From Proteiniclasticum ruminis DSM 24773 (GTDB lineage: Bacteria > Bacillota > Clostridia > Clostridiales > Clostridiaceae): DNA of 64,000 nt. The notes under the pieces are model-generated. The model made no database searches and had not been told where the DNA came from. It saw only the letters and a program-made list of their open reading frames with translations. Shown one piece after another: positions 35,269 to 43,128 of the stretch; within the stretch, counting starts at the first letter, position 1; each line of letters starts with the position of its first letter. The stretch lies in NCBI RefSeq assembly GCF_000701905.1, contig NZ_JNKC01000006.1, positions 124,001 to 188,000 of the forward strand, written 5' to 3'. Both the position numbers and the translations under genes were made by a program.

Positions 35269-37281
35269 CTATGAAATGGAATCTCTGGTCATGAGAATCA
35301 TGGCAGAGTAGGGTTTCAGGGTCACTGATGTTTCTTTGGTGCTCCATAGAGGAAGAATGTCAGCATCATCCTTATCCAGCAGCACATCCCAGTGAGCACT
35401 GGGGATCCTCAGTTTAAAACTGTTCTCACCGCCGTTGAAAGCCACCAGAAGGGTGTAGAACCCATGGGGATCTTTCAGGGTATAGGAGATGAAGTTTCGG
35501 TCTTCCGGTCCGTAGAAGCTGAGATATTTTCCAATCTCTTCTGCTGTTCTTAAGCGGAATGCCGGGTATTCCTTACGAAGTGCAATGAGTCCTTTGTAGT
35601 ACTGAACCACATCGATGTTTCTGGATTTCTGACTCCAGTTGAGGGCATTCACCTTGTCACTGGATCGGTAGGAGTTGTGGTCTCCATACTTGGTTCTTAA
35701 AAACTCCACACCTGCATGAAGGAAAGGGACCCCCTGACTGGTGAGGACGATGGTGTTGGCAAGCTTTGCCATGTCTTTCAGAACTTCTTTGCTCTTTCCT
35801 TTGTTTGCCGCCTCCAGTTTGTCATAGAGGGTCAGATTGTCATGGGCGGACACGTAGTTGATGCTCTGTCCTGGATTCTGTGCCCAAGGAAAATCTGTAT
35901 AGAGGATCTTTCTGTAGTTCACCTGGGGGTGATAGACAGCCCCAGTGATACCAAACTTTACAGATTCTCTCTGTCCTCTGCTGCTGACAAAGCCGCCTTT
36001 CTCATTGAAGAACACGTGGCCTTTGATGCCGTCACGGATATCGTCGTTGAAAGCGCCAATGCCAGGCACCTGACTGATGTTTCTCTTCACCAGGCGCAGG
36101 TCTTCATGAAGGGGGCTGTTTCCGCCGGTCCAGCCTTCTCCGTAGAGAAGAATGTCCGGTTTCACGGATCGGAGAGCTTTCTCAATCTCTCTCATGGTTT
36201 CTGTATCATGGATGCCCATGAGATCAAAACGGAACCCGTCCATTTGATATTCTTCTACCCAAAAGAGTAAAGAATCGATGATGAACTTCCGCATCATACG
36301 TCTTTCGGAAGCAGTTTCGTTGCCACAGGCCGATGCGTCTGTAAACATTCCGCCGCTGCTTCTATGGAAATAGAGGGGTACGGTTTTATGGAAGTTGGAG
36401 GTCACTCCGTCGTAGGTGTGGTTGTACACCACATCCATGATGACGCCCATACCGTTTTTATGAAGGCTCATGATGAGGCTTTTGAGCTCTTTGATTCTTG
36501 AGGCTGGATCTTTCGGATCTATGGCGTAGGATCCTTCCGGAACGTTATAGTTGAGAGGATCGTATCCCCAGTTGTAGGCTCCGTCTTCTCCAAGCTCATC
36601 CAGGGCATTGAAGTCAAAGACGGGCAGAAGCTGCACATGGGTGACGCCCAGTTCTTTCAGATGGGAGAGTCCTGTGGTGTGCCCTTTTATATTTCGTGTG
36701 CCGTCTTCGGTGAAGCCCAAGTATTTTCCTTTTGCTTCTATATCGGAGTCCTCGTGGATGGAGAGGTCTCTCACATGCACTTCATAGACCACAGCATCCA
36801 CGGGGTTTTCAAGAAGAGGAGCCTTGTATGTCCTGAAGTTTTCTGGATCCGTTTCTTTCAGAGAAAGAAGATAGCCTTTTTCACCGTTGACGCCAACACA
36901 AGTGGCGTAGGGTCCAGGTGTGTAGGTGACTACCTCATCATGGTGCACTTCAAAGAGGTAAAAGTGATTGATGGCCATGAGAGGAAGTTTCAGAAGATGG
37001 GTGCCTTTTTCGCTGGGTTCCATTTCGTAGGTGAGAAATGGTGTTTTCTCTTCTGCGCTGGTATACAGCTGGAAGTTCACTTTCGAAGCCATGGGTGCCC
37101 ATAGCCGCACTTGGATATGGTCTTTTTCATATTGGATAAAGAGATCCTTTCCATCATAAGTGAGGTTCTCGTTAAAGTATTCTGAGTCATAAAAGTCCGT
37201 CAGGCCTTCAAAATTCGGAAGAATTTTTGGAAGGGTTGCGAGTTCCCCGTGGACGGATGTGGGAAATATTTTTTCTGCCAT
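35269..37281 (-). CDS. pulA: Type I pullulanase
   Basis: 670 aa. A GH13 debranching enzyme cleaving alpha-1,6 links. The type I pullulanase motif YNWGYDPLNYNVPEGSY is present near residue 240. Nucleophile Asp is in GFRFDLMGIHD, acid/base Glu in LLYGEGWTGG, and the third Asp in YVSAHDNLTL. An N-terminal CBM48-like beta domain (about 40-150) precedes the barrel. There is no signal peptide, so it acts on imported branched maltodextrins, complementing the operon at 3,254-9,287. A partial operator/cre-like sequence lies at 37318-37331, too weak to call. Confidence 0.95.
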   Translation of the reverse strand: MAEKIFPTSVHGELATLPKILPNFEGLTDFYDSEYFNENLTYDGKDLFIQYEKDHIQVRLWAPMASKVNFQLYTSAEEKTPFLTYEMEPSEKGTHLLKLPLMAINHFYLFEVHHDEVVTYTPGPYATCVGVNGEKGYLLSLKETDPENFRTYKAPLLENPVDAVVYEVHVRDLSIHEDSDIEAKGKYLGFTEDGTRNIKGHTTGLSHLKELGVTHVQLLPVFDFNALDELGEDGAYNWGYDPLNYNVPEGSYAIDPKDPASRIKELKSLIMSLHKNGMGVIMDVVYNHTYDGVTSNFHKTVPLYFHRSSGGMFTDASACGNETASERRMMRKFIIDSLLFWVEEYQMDGFRFDLMGIHDTETMREIEKALRSVKPDILLYGEGWTGGNSPLHEDLRLVKRNISQVPGIGAFNDDIRDGIKGHVFFNEKGGFVSSRGQRESVKFGITGAVYHPQVNYRKILYTDFPWAQNPGQSINYVSAHDNLTLYDKLEAANKGKSKEVLKDMAKLANTIVLTSQGVPFLHAGVEFLRTKYGDHNSYRSSDKVNALNWSQKSRNIDVVQYYKGLIALRKEYPAFRLRTAEEIGKYLSFYGPEDRNFISYTLKDPHGFYTLLVAFNGGENSFKLRIPSAHWDVLLDKDDADILPLWSTKETSVTLKPYSAMILMTRDSIS

Positions 37282-37365
37282 GTACTACTCGTTCCTTTTT
37301 TCTTTAAAATTCCTTGGAAAAACGCTGCACTTTTTCAGCGGATCCCAAGGGAAAGTCACAGGTTT

Positions 37366-37394
37366 ATAATACAGAATATTACTTGATATCTCAA
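37366..37394 (-). promoter_or_regulatory. Promoter of pulA
   Basis: On the minus strand TTGAGA (37389-37394) and TATTAT (37366-37371) are 17 bp apart, about 85 bp upstream of the start codon. Confidence 0.55.
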
Positions 37395-37564
37395 GGATTA
37401 TCTAAAAATTATCCCACTTGCTGCCTGCCGGGATTTCCAATGGAGCGTAAGAATAGAACCTGATGGATGAGATTTTTTTGTTTCTATAAAGCTTGAGCCT
37501 TAAGAGCTTTAGACGCTCACCAGAAAATAATGCTGATTTTATGAGGATTTCATGAATTTTCTTC

Positions 37565-37593
37565 TTGACTATTCAGACCGAACTGGGTAGAAT
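37565..37593 (+). promoter_or_regulatory. Promoter of the tandem tRNA-Leu genes
   Basis: TTGACT (37565-37570) and TAGAAT (37588-37593) are 17 bp apart, ending about 20 bp before the first tRNA. The rest of the 37282-37564 gap shows only the pulA promoter. Confidence 0.7.
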
Positions 37594-37614
37594 AATACAT
37601 GTGATAAAAAACAG

Positions 37615-37700
37615 GCAGATGTGGCGGAATGGCAGACGCACTATCTTGAGGGGGTAGCGGGCAACAGCTCGTATGGGTTCAAGTCCCATCATCTGCACCA
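37615..37700 (+). tRNA. tRNA-Leu (anticodon GAG)
   Basis: Acceptor GCAGATG pairs with CATCTGC, discriminator A, encoded CCA (37698-37700). Anticodon stem CTATC/GGTAG holds loop TTGAGGG, anticodon GAG. A long variable arm is present as in Leu tRNAs. Confidence 0.95.
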
Positions 37701-37736
37701 TTTTTTATTATTTTTTTTGCTCAAAAACATATACCT

Positions 37737-37821
37737 GCAGATGTGGCGAAATTGGCAGACGCACTAGACTTAGGATCTAGCGCCGAGAGGCGTGGGGGTT
37801 CGACTCCCTTCATCTGCACCA
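37737..37821 (+). tRNA. tRNA-Leu (anticodon UAG)
   Basis: Same GCAGATG/CATCTGC acceptor and encoded CCA (37819-37821). Anticodon stem CTAGA/TCTAG holds loop CTTAGGA, anticodon TAG. Long variable arm present. Confidence 0.95.
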
Positions 37822-37832
37822 AATGAAAACAA

Positions 37833-37871
37833 CCCGAGGATAGAAGTACTTCTAACCTCGGGCTTTTTTTT
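37833..37871 (+). terminator. Terminator after the tRNA pair
   Basis: CCCGAGG pairs with CCTCGGG, with inner TAGAAG/CTTCTA, followed by eight T residues. Confidence 0.9.
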
Positions 37872-38234
37872 GTAGTATAGTATTAATATTATATGCAATA
37901 ATGTGGATAAGTGAATTGGCGTGAATGAAACATATTAATTCATAAAGATATGTGTTTGAATTTGCTTGTTAATACTTTATCGAGTTCTGTGGATGATAGT
38001 ATTACGCTAAAAAAGGATTATTATGTAATAACGTATATGTTATAATTAAGTAGTAATATAAGCTTGAACAAACAAAGTATGAATGGATTTCTAACATAAA
38101 AATAAGTTGTGGAACTGTCATCCAGGATTATAATTTGACAGTATTAAACCACATTTGTGATAAAGCTGCAGATTTCAGTACTGCAAGCGCTTAGTTTACT
38201 TTAAACAGGAGTGGATGAAGAAAGGAGGTACAGT
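37872..38234. other. AT-rich gap before the accessory locus, with a cre-like site
   Basis: About 360 bp without a supportable ORF, clearly more AT-rich than the core region. TGCAAGCGCTTAGT (38182-38195) matches the CcpA cre consensus at 12 of 14 positions and lies about 40 bp before the MFS-LuxR gene. A TATAAT at 38042-38047 has no convincing -35. Confidence 0.45.
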
Positions 38235-39659
38235 ATGAATGGGTATAAAGTTATAAATGCCCGTTTTCTTTCTATTGCTGGGTTTTCATTTCTCTTTGCC
38301 TATATTCTGTCATCCCCGTTTGAGGGTCAGGTGCTATATAGCATACTTCATTTAAACGAAGTTGATGGTGCCAGGTATATCCAGTCTGCAATCATTTCAC
38401 ACTTTATTGGACTATTTACCTGTGGACTGTTTGTTAAATCTCCTGAAATGGCGAAAAAGACGATGATGATCGGGATGGGGATTTGTCTTATTGCTATGCT
38501 TCCTTTCTTTTTTGAGCATTCCTTCCTATGGATGGTTGGATTAGGTATCAGCGGATACTTCAGCGGATGTGCGGTTGCATCATGGGGTTTTTTCCTCAGA
38601 GCTTTTACGCCAAAGAATGAACGGACGAAGTCTGTTGCCGATGTACTAATTTATTCCAATCTGATTATGATTGCAGTAAACATGATTGCTATGAATCATT
38701 CGCCGGTTTTAGGGCTCAGCTTATCGCTACTTTGTCTTGTGATTGGAATGTATTTCGTTTGGAGGATGCCTGTCCATAAGGAGAATGAAGAAACTAAGCC
38801 CAATAAAACAAACACCATCAATCATACAGGCAGGAGAAACCCATTGATATTGTTGAGTCTTTTTATCTTTATTGTGACCATCAACTCAGGTCTCATGTAT
38901 CAAGTCTTCAATCCTGCTTTTGAGCATCTGACTGGTCTTGCGAGTTGGTATTGGGCTATACCTTATATCGTTGCTCTTGCTGTTATGCGTAACCTGCCAG
39001 TGGGCGTAAAGCGTTCCAGAGTCATTTATTTGGGTATAGCCATGATTATTGGCGCTTTTCTCAGTTTTATGCTGCTGGGTAGAAATGCGCCGGACTATCT
39101 GATTATAGACACACTGATGCTTGGTGCTTGCGGAATCTTTGATCTTTTTTGGTGGAGCATTCTTGGAGAAATGCTGGATTATAGTGACAATCCAGTGAAG
39201 ACCTTTGGCATTGGACTTTCCGCAAACGTTTTTGGTGTTCTTTTCGGTGGAATCCTAGGTGTAGGGATCACATCTGTCGGACTCTCTGGTGCAGAAGTTG
39301 CGGTGATTGCTCTTACCATAGTGAGTGTAACACTGATCATGCTTCCTCCTTTAAACCATCAGCTTGTTTTGGTGCTGAAAAGTCATACTTATCTAAGGAC
39401 TTATGATATTATGAATCAGACTCAACAAACAGAGATTATTCATCTGACGAAGGCACTTGATCCACTGACTGTTCGGGAACAAGAGTTATTAAAGCTGATT
39501 CTTTCTGGTAAATCCAACCGTGAGATTGCAGAAGCTTTGTATATCAGTGAGAATACGGTAAAAACTCATGTGAGAAATATTTTTTCGAAATATGATGTTT
39601 CAAGCCGGGTGGAACTGATCAGTACAGTATTGAAATACCAAATACGAGATGAGATATAA
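38235..39659 (+). CDS. Membrane-embedded MFS-LuxR transcriptional regulator
   Basis: 474 aa. About 12 hydrophobic segments fill residues 10-385, in an arrangement like a major facilitator transporter. A short linker leads to a LuxR-type HTH at about 405-470 (LTVREQELLKLILSGKSNRE, then ISENTVKTHVRNIFSKYDV). Such MFS-HTH fusions are known mainly from Actinobacteria such as Eggerthellaceae; the membrane half is thought to sense a small molecule. ATG 38235 is preceded by AAAGGAGG; the in-frame start at 38211 is weaker. It heads the accessory locus and is followed by its own terminator, so it may control the genes after it (inference). Confidence 0.88.
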   Translation: MNGYKVINARFLSIAGFSFLFAYILSSPFEGQVLYSILHLNEVDGARYIQSAIISHFIGLFTCGLFVKSPEMAKKTMMIGMGICLIAMLPFFFEHSFLWMVGLGISGYFSGCAVASWGFFLRAFTPKNERTKSVADVLIYSNLIMIAVNMIAMNHSPVLGLSLSLLCLVIGMYFVWRMPVHKENEETKPNKTNTINHTGRRNPLILLSLFIFIVTINSGLMYQVFNPAFEHLTGLASWYWAIPYIVALAVMRNLPVGVKRSRVIYLGIAMIIGAFLSFMLLGRNAPDYLIIDTLMLGACGIFDLFWWSILGEMLDYSDNPVKTFGIGLSANVFGVLFGGILGVGITSVGLSGAEVAVIALTIVSVTLIMLPPLNHQLVLVLKSHTYLRTYDIMNQTQQTEIIHLTKALDPLTVREQELLKLILSGKSNREIAEALYISENTVKTHVRNIFSKYDVSSRVELISTVLKYQIRDEI

Positions 39660-39684
39660 AGCCACATAAGAACTGTAAAAAGAG

Positions 39685-39716
39685 GCTCCTCACCCGAAAG
39701 GGTGAGGAGCTTTTTT
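39685..39716 (+). terminator. Terminator after the LuxR gene
   Basis: GCTCCTCACCC-GAAA-GGGTGAGGAGC, an 11-bp perfect stem with a GNRA tetraloop, followed by six T residues. Confidence 0.95.
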
Positions 39717-39794
39717 AGTGGTATCATTCTATAGTGTGATGTGATTTGAGGCATCCTTGGGTACAATGTAGTCGGGAGGAGGTATGGTAAAAAA

Positions 39795-40304
39795 ATGAAA
39801 TCAATCCGAAAAAGGCGTAATGAGTATGTTTTGATATTTGTGATAAGTATAGGGATTACAGTGTGGCTCTCTATGACATCTAATTTGGAATTTTCTTTTT
39901 TGGTTGGTGTGATCAGCATTCTTTCTTTCCTGTTATTGGTAAAGCAGATCCGACTTCTTCATGATGCAATGCTCATTTGGGATAATCTGATCCTCTCAGT
40001 GCCTCTGGATATTTTTTCTGAATTAAATCATCGTCTCAATATAGATTCTGGAGAAACGGTAATCTCAACTTTTGGTGTCCTCATCGGATGTGAGATCTAT
40101 AAGTGGGGTTTAGAAGGTATAGATGGAGTAAGGTTACTGTCTGCACAGTTCGATCTTGAAAAAATTTATCTGACATTTGGCGATGAAGCCCAGACTATGC
40201 AGGTAGAACTGATTCATGGCATACATCGAAAACAGGCTATAGAAGAGGCTGTGCAGAAGCTGTGGCATGAGACAGGTGTAAAGGCGAAGATATGTGATTG
40301 GTAA
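39795..40304 (+). CDS. Hypothetical membrane protein with a cytoplasmic C-terminal domain
   Basis: 169 aa. Two TM segments near residues 12-28 and 32-50 are followed by about 115 residues of soluble alpha/beta sequence rich in ILV strands (VISTFGVLIGCEIYKWGLEG). AGGAGG lies 13 bp upstream of ATG 39795. The family is not recognised. It ends 20 bp before the lipoprotein gene and probably starts that operon. Confidence 0.65.
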   Translation: MKSIRKRRNEYVLIFVISIGITVWLSMTSNLEFSFLVGVISILSFLLLVKQIRLLHDAMLIWDNLILSVPLDIFSELNHRLNIDSGETVISTFGVLIGCEIYKWGLEGIDGVRLLSAQFDLEKIYLTFGDEAQTMQVELIHGIHRKQAIEEAVQKLWHETGVKAKICDW

Positions 40305-40324
40305 GGAAAAGGAGGAAAAACAAC

Positions 40325-42391
40325 ATGAAGAAGTTAGGGTCAATGATACTTGCAGTGGTGTTATTAATGACTGGACTTGCTGGATGCAATCAGGGTGGAG
40401 GTGCTGATCATACTGAAGCGGTAACACTTTCGCCGGAGGCTACAAGCGCTGCCCTACAAAATGGTGTTCATGTAGAATTAGGAGAATATGTGCTGGATGG
40501 TGATGAAAACCTTACCGTCACAAAAAAGTCAGTTGAAGTGAGCAAGTCTGAAGGTTACAAAGTAGAATCCTACGACATTAAATTGGGTGATCTCACTGAG
40601 CTTTCAGACTTCATCACTCTACGAATCCCTTATGATACCACATACTGTGAGGAGGGACAGGATCCCTCGAAATGTGTGGGTGCAAAGTATAAAAATAATG
40701 CTACTGGTGAGTGGGAGGATGTGCTGTTTGAGGTGGATTCGGACAGGGATGAGATAATCATTTATACTGACCATCTCTCCACCTATGGCGTATTTCATGT
40801 TAAAAATGAGGGCAGGCGAAACGCTGAGATCACAAACATTTATGCAGACATCTCCGATATCGACAAAAAGCAGGCTATGGAAACCCTTCGTGAATATGTG
40901 AGGGGAAGTGGCGTGGATGGAGAAGAAGCGGCGGGGCTTGCGGCAATGATTCTCACTGCCCATAACGGACTGATGGGTGGTATAGCTGAATCTGTAGGTG
41001 AAGTGGGATTTGGCACTGATCTAGCAGGTACGATTCTAAATATGGCATCCCTCGGCAGCCCAACCTTTGATACCAGTCTGGCTGATTCTGCCTATAAAAA
41101 AATGAATAAGCTCGGGAAAGTAGCGGCTGCAGTAAAGATCGGTGCAATAATGTTGAGCACAGAAAAGACAGATGCGGATACTCTTGGCTTATATAAGGAT
41201 ACTGCAATGCTTGCGCTCTCTTATGCTGAATCTGCTGCATGGGGACTTGCAGCCAGTGGACTTTTCATTTTTGACTACACCATAACCAGTCTGTTTGAGC
41301 AAGGTTTGGCCATGAAGATGGATCAGATAAATGAGGTCTACGCCTTTTTCAACGATGAATATGTCAGTAAAGACAGGCAGGGCTTTGAATGGACAGCCCG
41401 CAGTCTGAAAGATTGGCGGCAGGTGCTGATCGATATAGCTGAAGCCAATCCCAACGATGCCGATGCCAAAGCTGCCATCGAAGCGGAGATCGAACGCTAT
41501 GCTCGTGTATTCTGGACGCTGAGTAGTGGGGAGATGGATGTTGTCGTTTCGGAAATGAAGAAGAGCAGCAAAGGCTCCGCAACCATCCCCAATGCCACTG
41601 AGGCGGAGGTCAAAACTATGGTAGGCGGATACAAGGCGCAGCTTTATGAACGACTCTACCCGGTAACGCAGTCCGTCAGCGTGTATATGCAACGCAAGGC
41701 CGAGGCTGCGTATCTGGCCGCGCTAAACGAGGTCAAAGCGTTCTTTAACCAATCCATCACCTTCAACATCGTGGAGGACGTTCCCGATGGCGAGAAGTCG
41801 CAGTATGACGGCTACGCCCTGCGCTTCGCCCCGCTTTCCGAAAACGCGGTGAAGGAGAGCTGGCGCGGTACGCTGAAGGGCGCTGCCGGGGCTTCCACCA
41901 AGTTTACCCTGCTTGGCTATGTACAGGCCGGTTGTCCCAAGGAGCTGCAACTGTTCAAACCCAGCGACGACCCCGAAAGCGACGAGCCGGAGCTGACGCT
42001 TGGCTTCAAGCTTTCCGCGCCGGTGACCGAGGTGAAGCTTGGTGGATTGCCGCTGGAGGGGCTTTTGGGCACTTATTCTGCGACATTTACATCTGAAGGT
42101 GAGACCGCTACCTACAACTTTACTTTTATGTACTACGAGGGGCAATTAGTATTTATGCCGGAAGGTAAAGATTTTGGCACCGCTTTCTTACTTTTGCCGG
42201 GGCCGTATAAATATGACCCGTCCACCGCTACGGCGACTTGTGAAGCGCCAAGTGATGCTTTGTCTTTTTCTACTCATGTTAGATTCATTTCCGAGGAAGG
42301 CACGGTTCGTTTTTCAAGCGACAATACTGTGGAAGATATTAAAGAAGGGAGAACTTCAACAGTCTACGGAGAGGGCATTAAAACTGATTAG
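40325..42391 (+). CDS. Large multidomain lipoprotein, paralogue A of the accessory locus
   Basis: 688 aa from ATG 40325 (AGGAGG upstream). Signal peptide with lipobox GLAGC (Cys near 21). Visible domains: a beta domain (about 45-160) ending IIIYTDHLSTYGVFHV, which resembles ZU5-type modules; a helical domain (about 180-440) with several hydrophobic stretches; a second beta domain (about 485-590) with EDVPDGEKSQYDGY; and a C-terminal lipocalin-like beta region with GLLGTYSATF. The same order of domains occurs in the protein encoded at 43129. Function unknown. Base composition changes within the gene: from about 41,430 to 42,060 it is much richer in G+C than its first half, suggesting a mosaic origin. 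Confidence 0.75.
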   Translation: MKKLGSMILAVVLLMTGLAGCNQGGGADHTEAVTLSPEATSAALQNGVHVELGEYVLDGDENLTVTKKSVEVSKSEGYKVESYDIKLGDLTELSDFITLRIPYDTTYCEEGQDPSKCVGAKYKNNATGEWEDVLFEVDSDRDEIIIYTDHLSTYGVFHVKNEGRRNAEITNIYADISDIDKKQAMETLREYVRGSGVDGEEAAGLAAMILTAHNGLMGGIAESVGEVGFGTDLAGTILNMASLGSPTFDTSLADSAYKKMNKLGKVAAAVKIGAIMLSTEKTDADTLGLYKDTAMLALSYAESAAWGLAASGLFIFDYTITSLFEQGLAMKMDQINEVYAFFNDEYVSKDRQGFEWTARSLKDWRQVLIDIAEANPNDADAKAAIEAEIERYARVFWTLSSGEMDVVVSEMKKSSKGSATIPNATEAEVKTMVGGYKAQLYERLYPVTQSVSVYMQRKAEAAYLAALNEVKAFFNQSITFNIVEDVPDGEKSQYDGYALRFAPLSENAVKESWRGTLKGAAGASTKFTLLGYVQAGCPKELQLFKPSDDPESDEPELTLGFKLSAPVTEVKLGGLPLEGLLGTYSATFTSEGETATYNFTFMYYEGQLVFMPEGKDFGTAFLLLPGPYKYDPSTATATCEAPSDALSFSTHVRFISEEGTVRFSSDNTVEDIKEGRTSTVYGEGIKTD

Positions 42392-42435
42392 GGCAATAAT
42401 TGCCCATCCATAGCAAAGCGAATCAAGGAGGGCTG

Positions 42436-43116
42436 ATGAAATTGAAGAAAGGCTTGATTGCCGTGCTAATCACGGCCAATGTGATTATGCTGGTCGTCGG
42501 TATACTCACAATACCGCCCAATCTACGGTCAGCAGACGGAAAAGAACCTCCGGCGCCGGGGACGGAGCAAACAACACCCGTCACACCATCGCCGAAGGAA
42601 GAAGCGCCGCCCACGCCCACGGAGAGCGGAGATATTCCCGCGCCGGAGGAAACTGACACGAGCTTATCCACGGAGGAACACCCCGATTTGGAAGACTTCC
42701 TCTGGTACACGGAGGATGTGGCTTATGACGGGGTTCCGTCCGATGCGAATATCATAGACAGCATCGACCTGTTGACCGGGAGCTGGAAAGCGTTGATTGT
42801 TTACGATCCCAACAACGAATACGATGCGGGCGCGATGGAGTTTCTCAACATCGCTCTTGCTGGTACTGCGGAGAGTCTGAGCCTCACGCTCGACTGGTAT
42901 CAGATTTTTTGGGCTAACGAGGGAGAGAGCTTCGACGAATCGGACATGGAGGACAGCGTATTTCTTGGCAAGTGGGAAACCGGCGGCCTGTGGGCGTCCG
43001 GAGCGGGAACCATTCGCCTAACGCAGTTCTACGAGCAAAGCGGAAAACAATACGCCATCGGCACGATGGACACGCCAGACGGAATACCGGCGCTTGTGGC
43101 GCTGGTGCGGCCATAA
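42436..43116 (+). CDS. Single-pass membrane protein with Pro-rich stalk and TGxW domain
   Basis: 226 aa from ATG 42436, with AAGGAGGG upstream. One N-terminal TM/signal segment (about 6-25), a Pro/Glu/Thr-rich stalk (about 30-80), then a beta-rich domain starting LLTGSWKALIVYDP. This domain start resembles WFTGGWNRVYSD in the 43129 product and GLLGTYSATF in paralogue A, so the three proteins appear to share an extracellular lipocalin-like module. No catalytic motif is seen. It lies 44 bp after paralogue A and 12 bp before paralogue B. G+C-rich codon use. Confidence 0.7.
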   Translation: MKLKKGLIAVLITANVIMLVVGILTIPPNLRSADGKEPPAPGTEQTTPVTPSPKEEAPPTPTESGDIPAPEETDTSLSTEEHPDLEDFLWYTEDVAYDGVPSDANIIDSIDLLTGSWKALIVYDPNNEYDAGAMEFLNIALAGTAESLSLTLDWYQIFWANEGESFDESDMEDSVFLGKWETGGLWASGAGTIRLTQFYEQSGKQYAIGTMDTPDGIPALVALVRP

Positions 43117-43128
43117 GGAGGTGCGGAC

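Noticed and set aside
37318-37331. LacI-type operator or cre upstream of pulA
   Set aside because: Only one half (ACGCTGCAC) matches; the other half diverges, so it is mentioned but not called.
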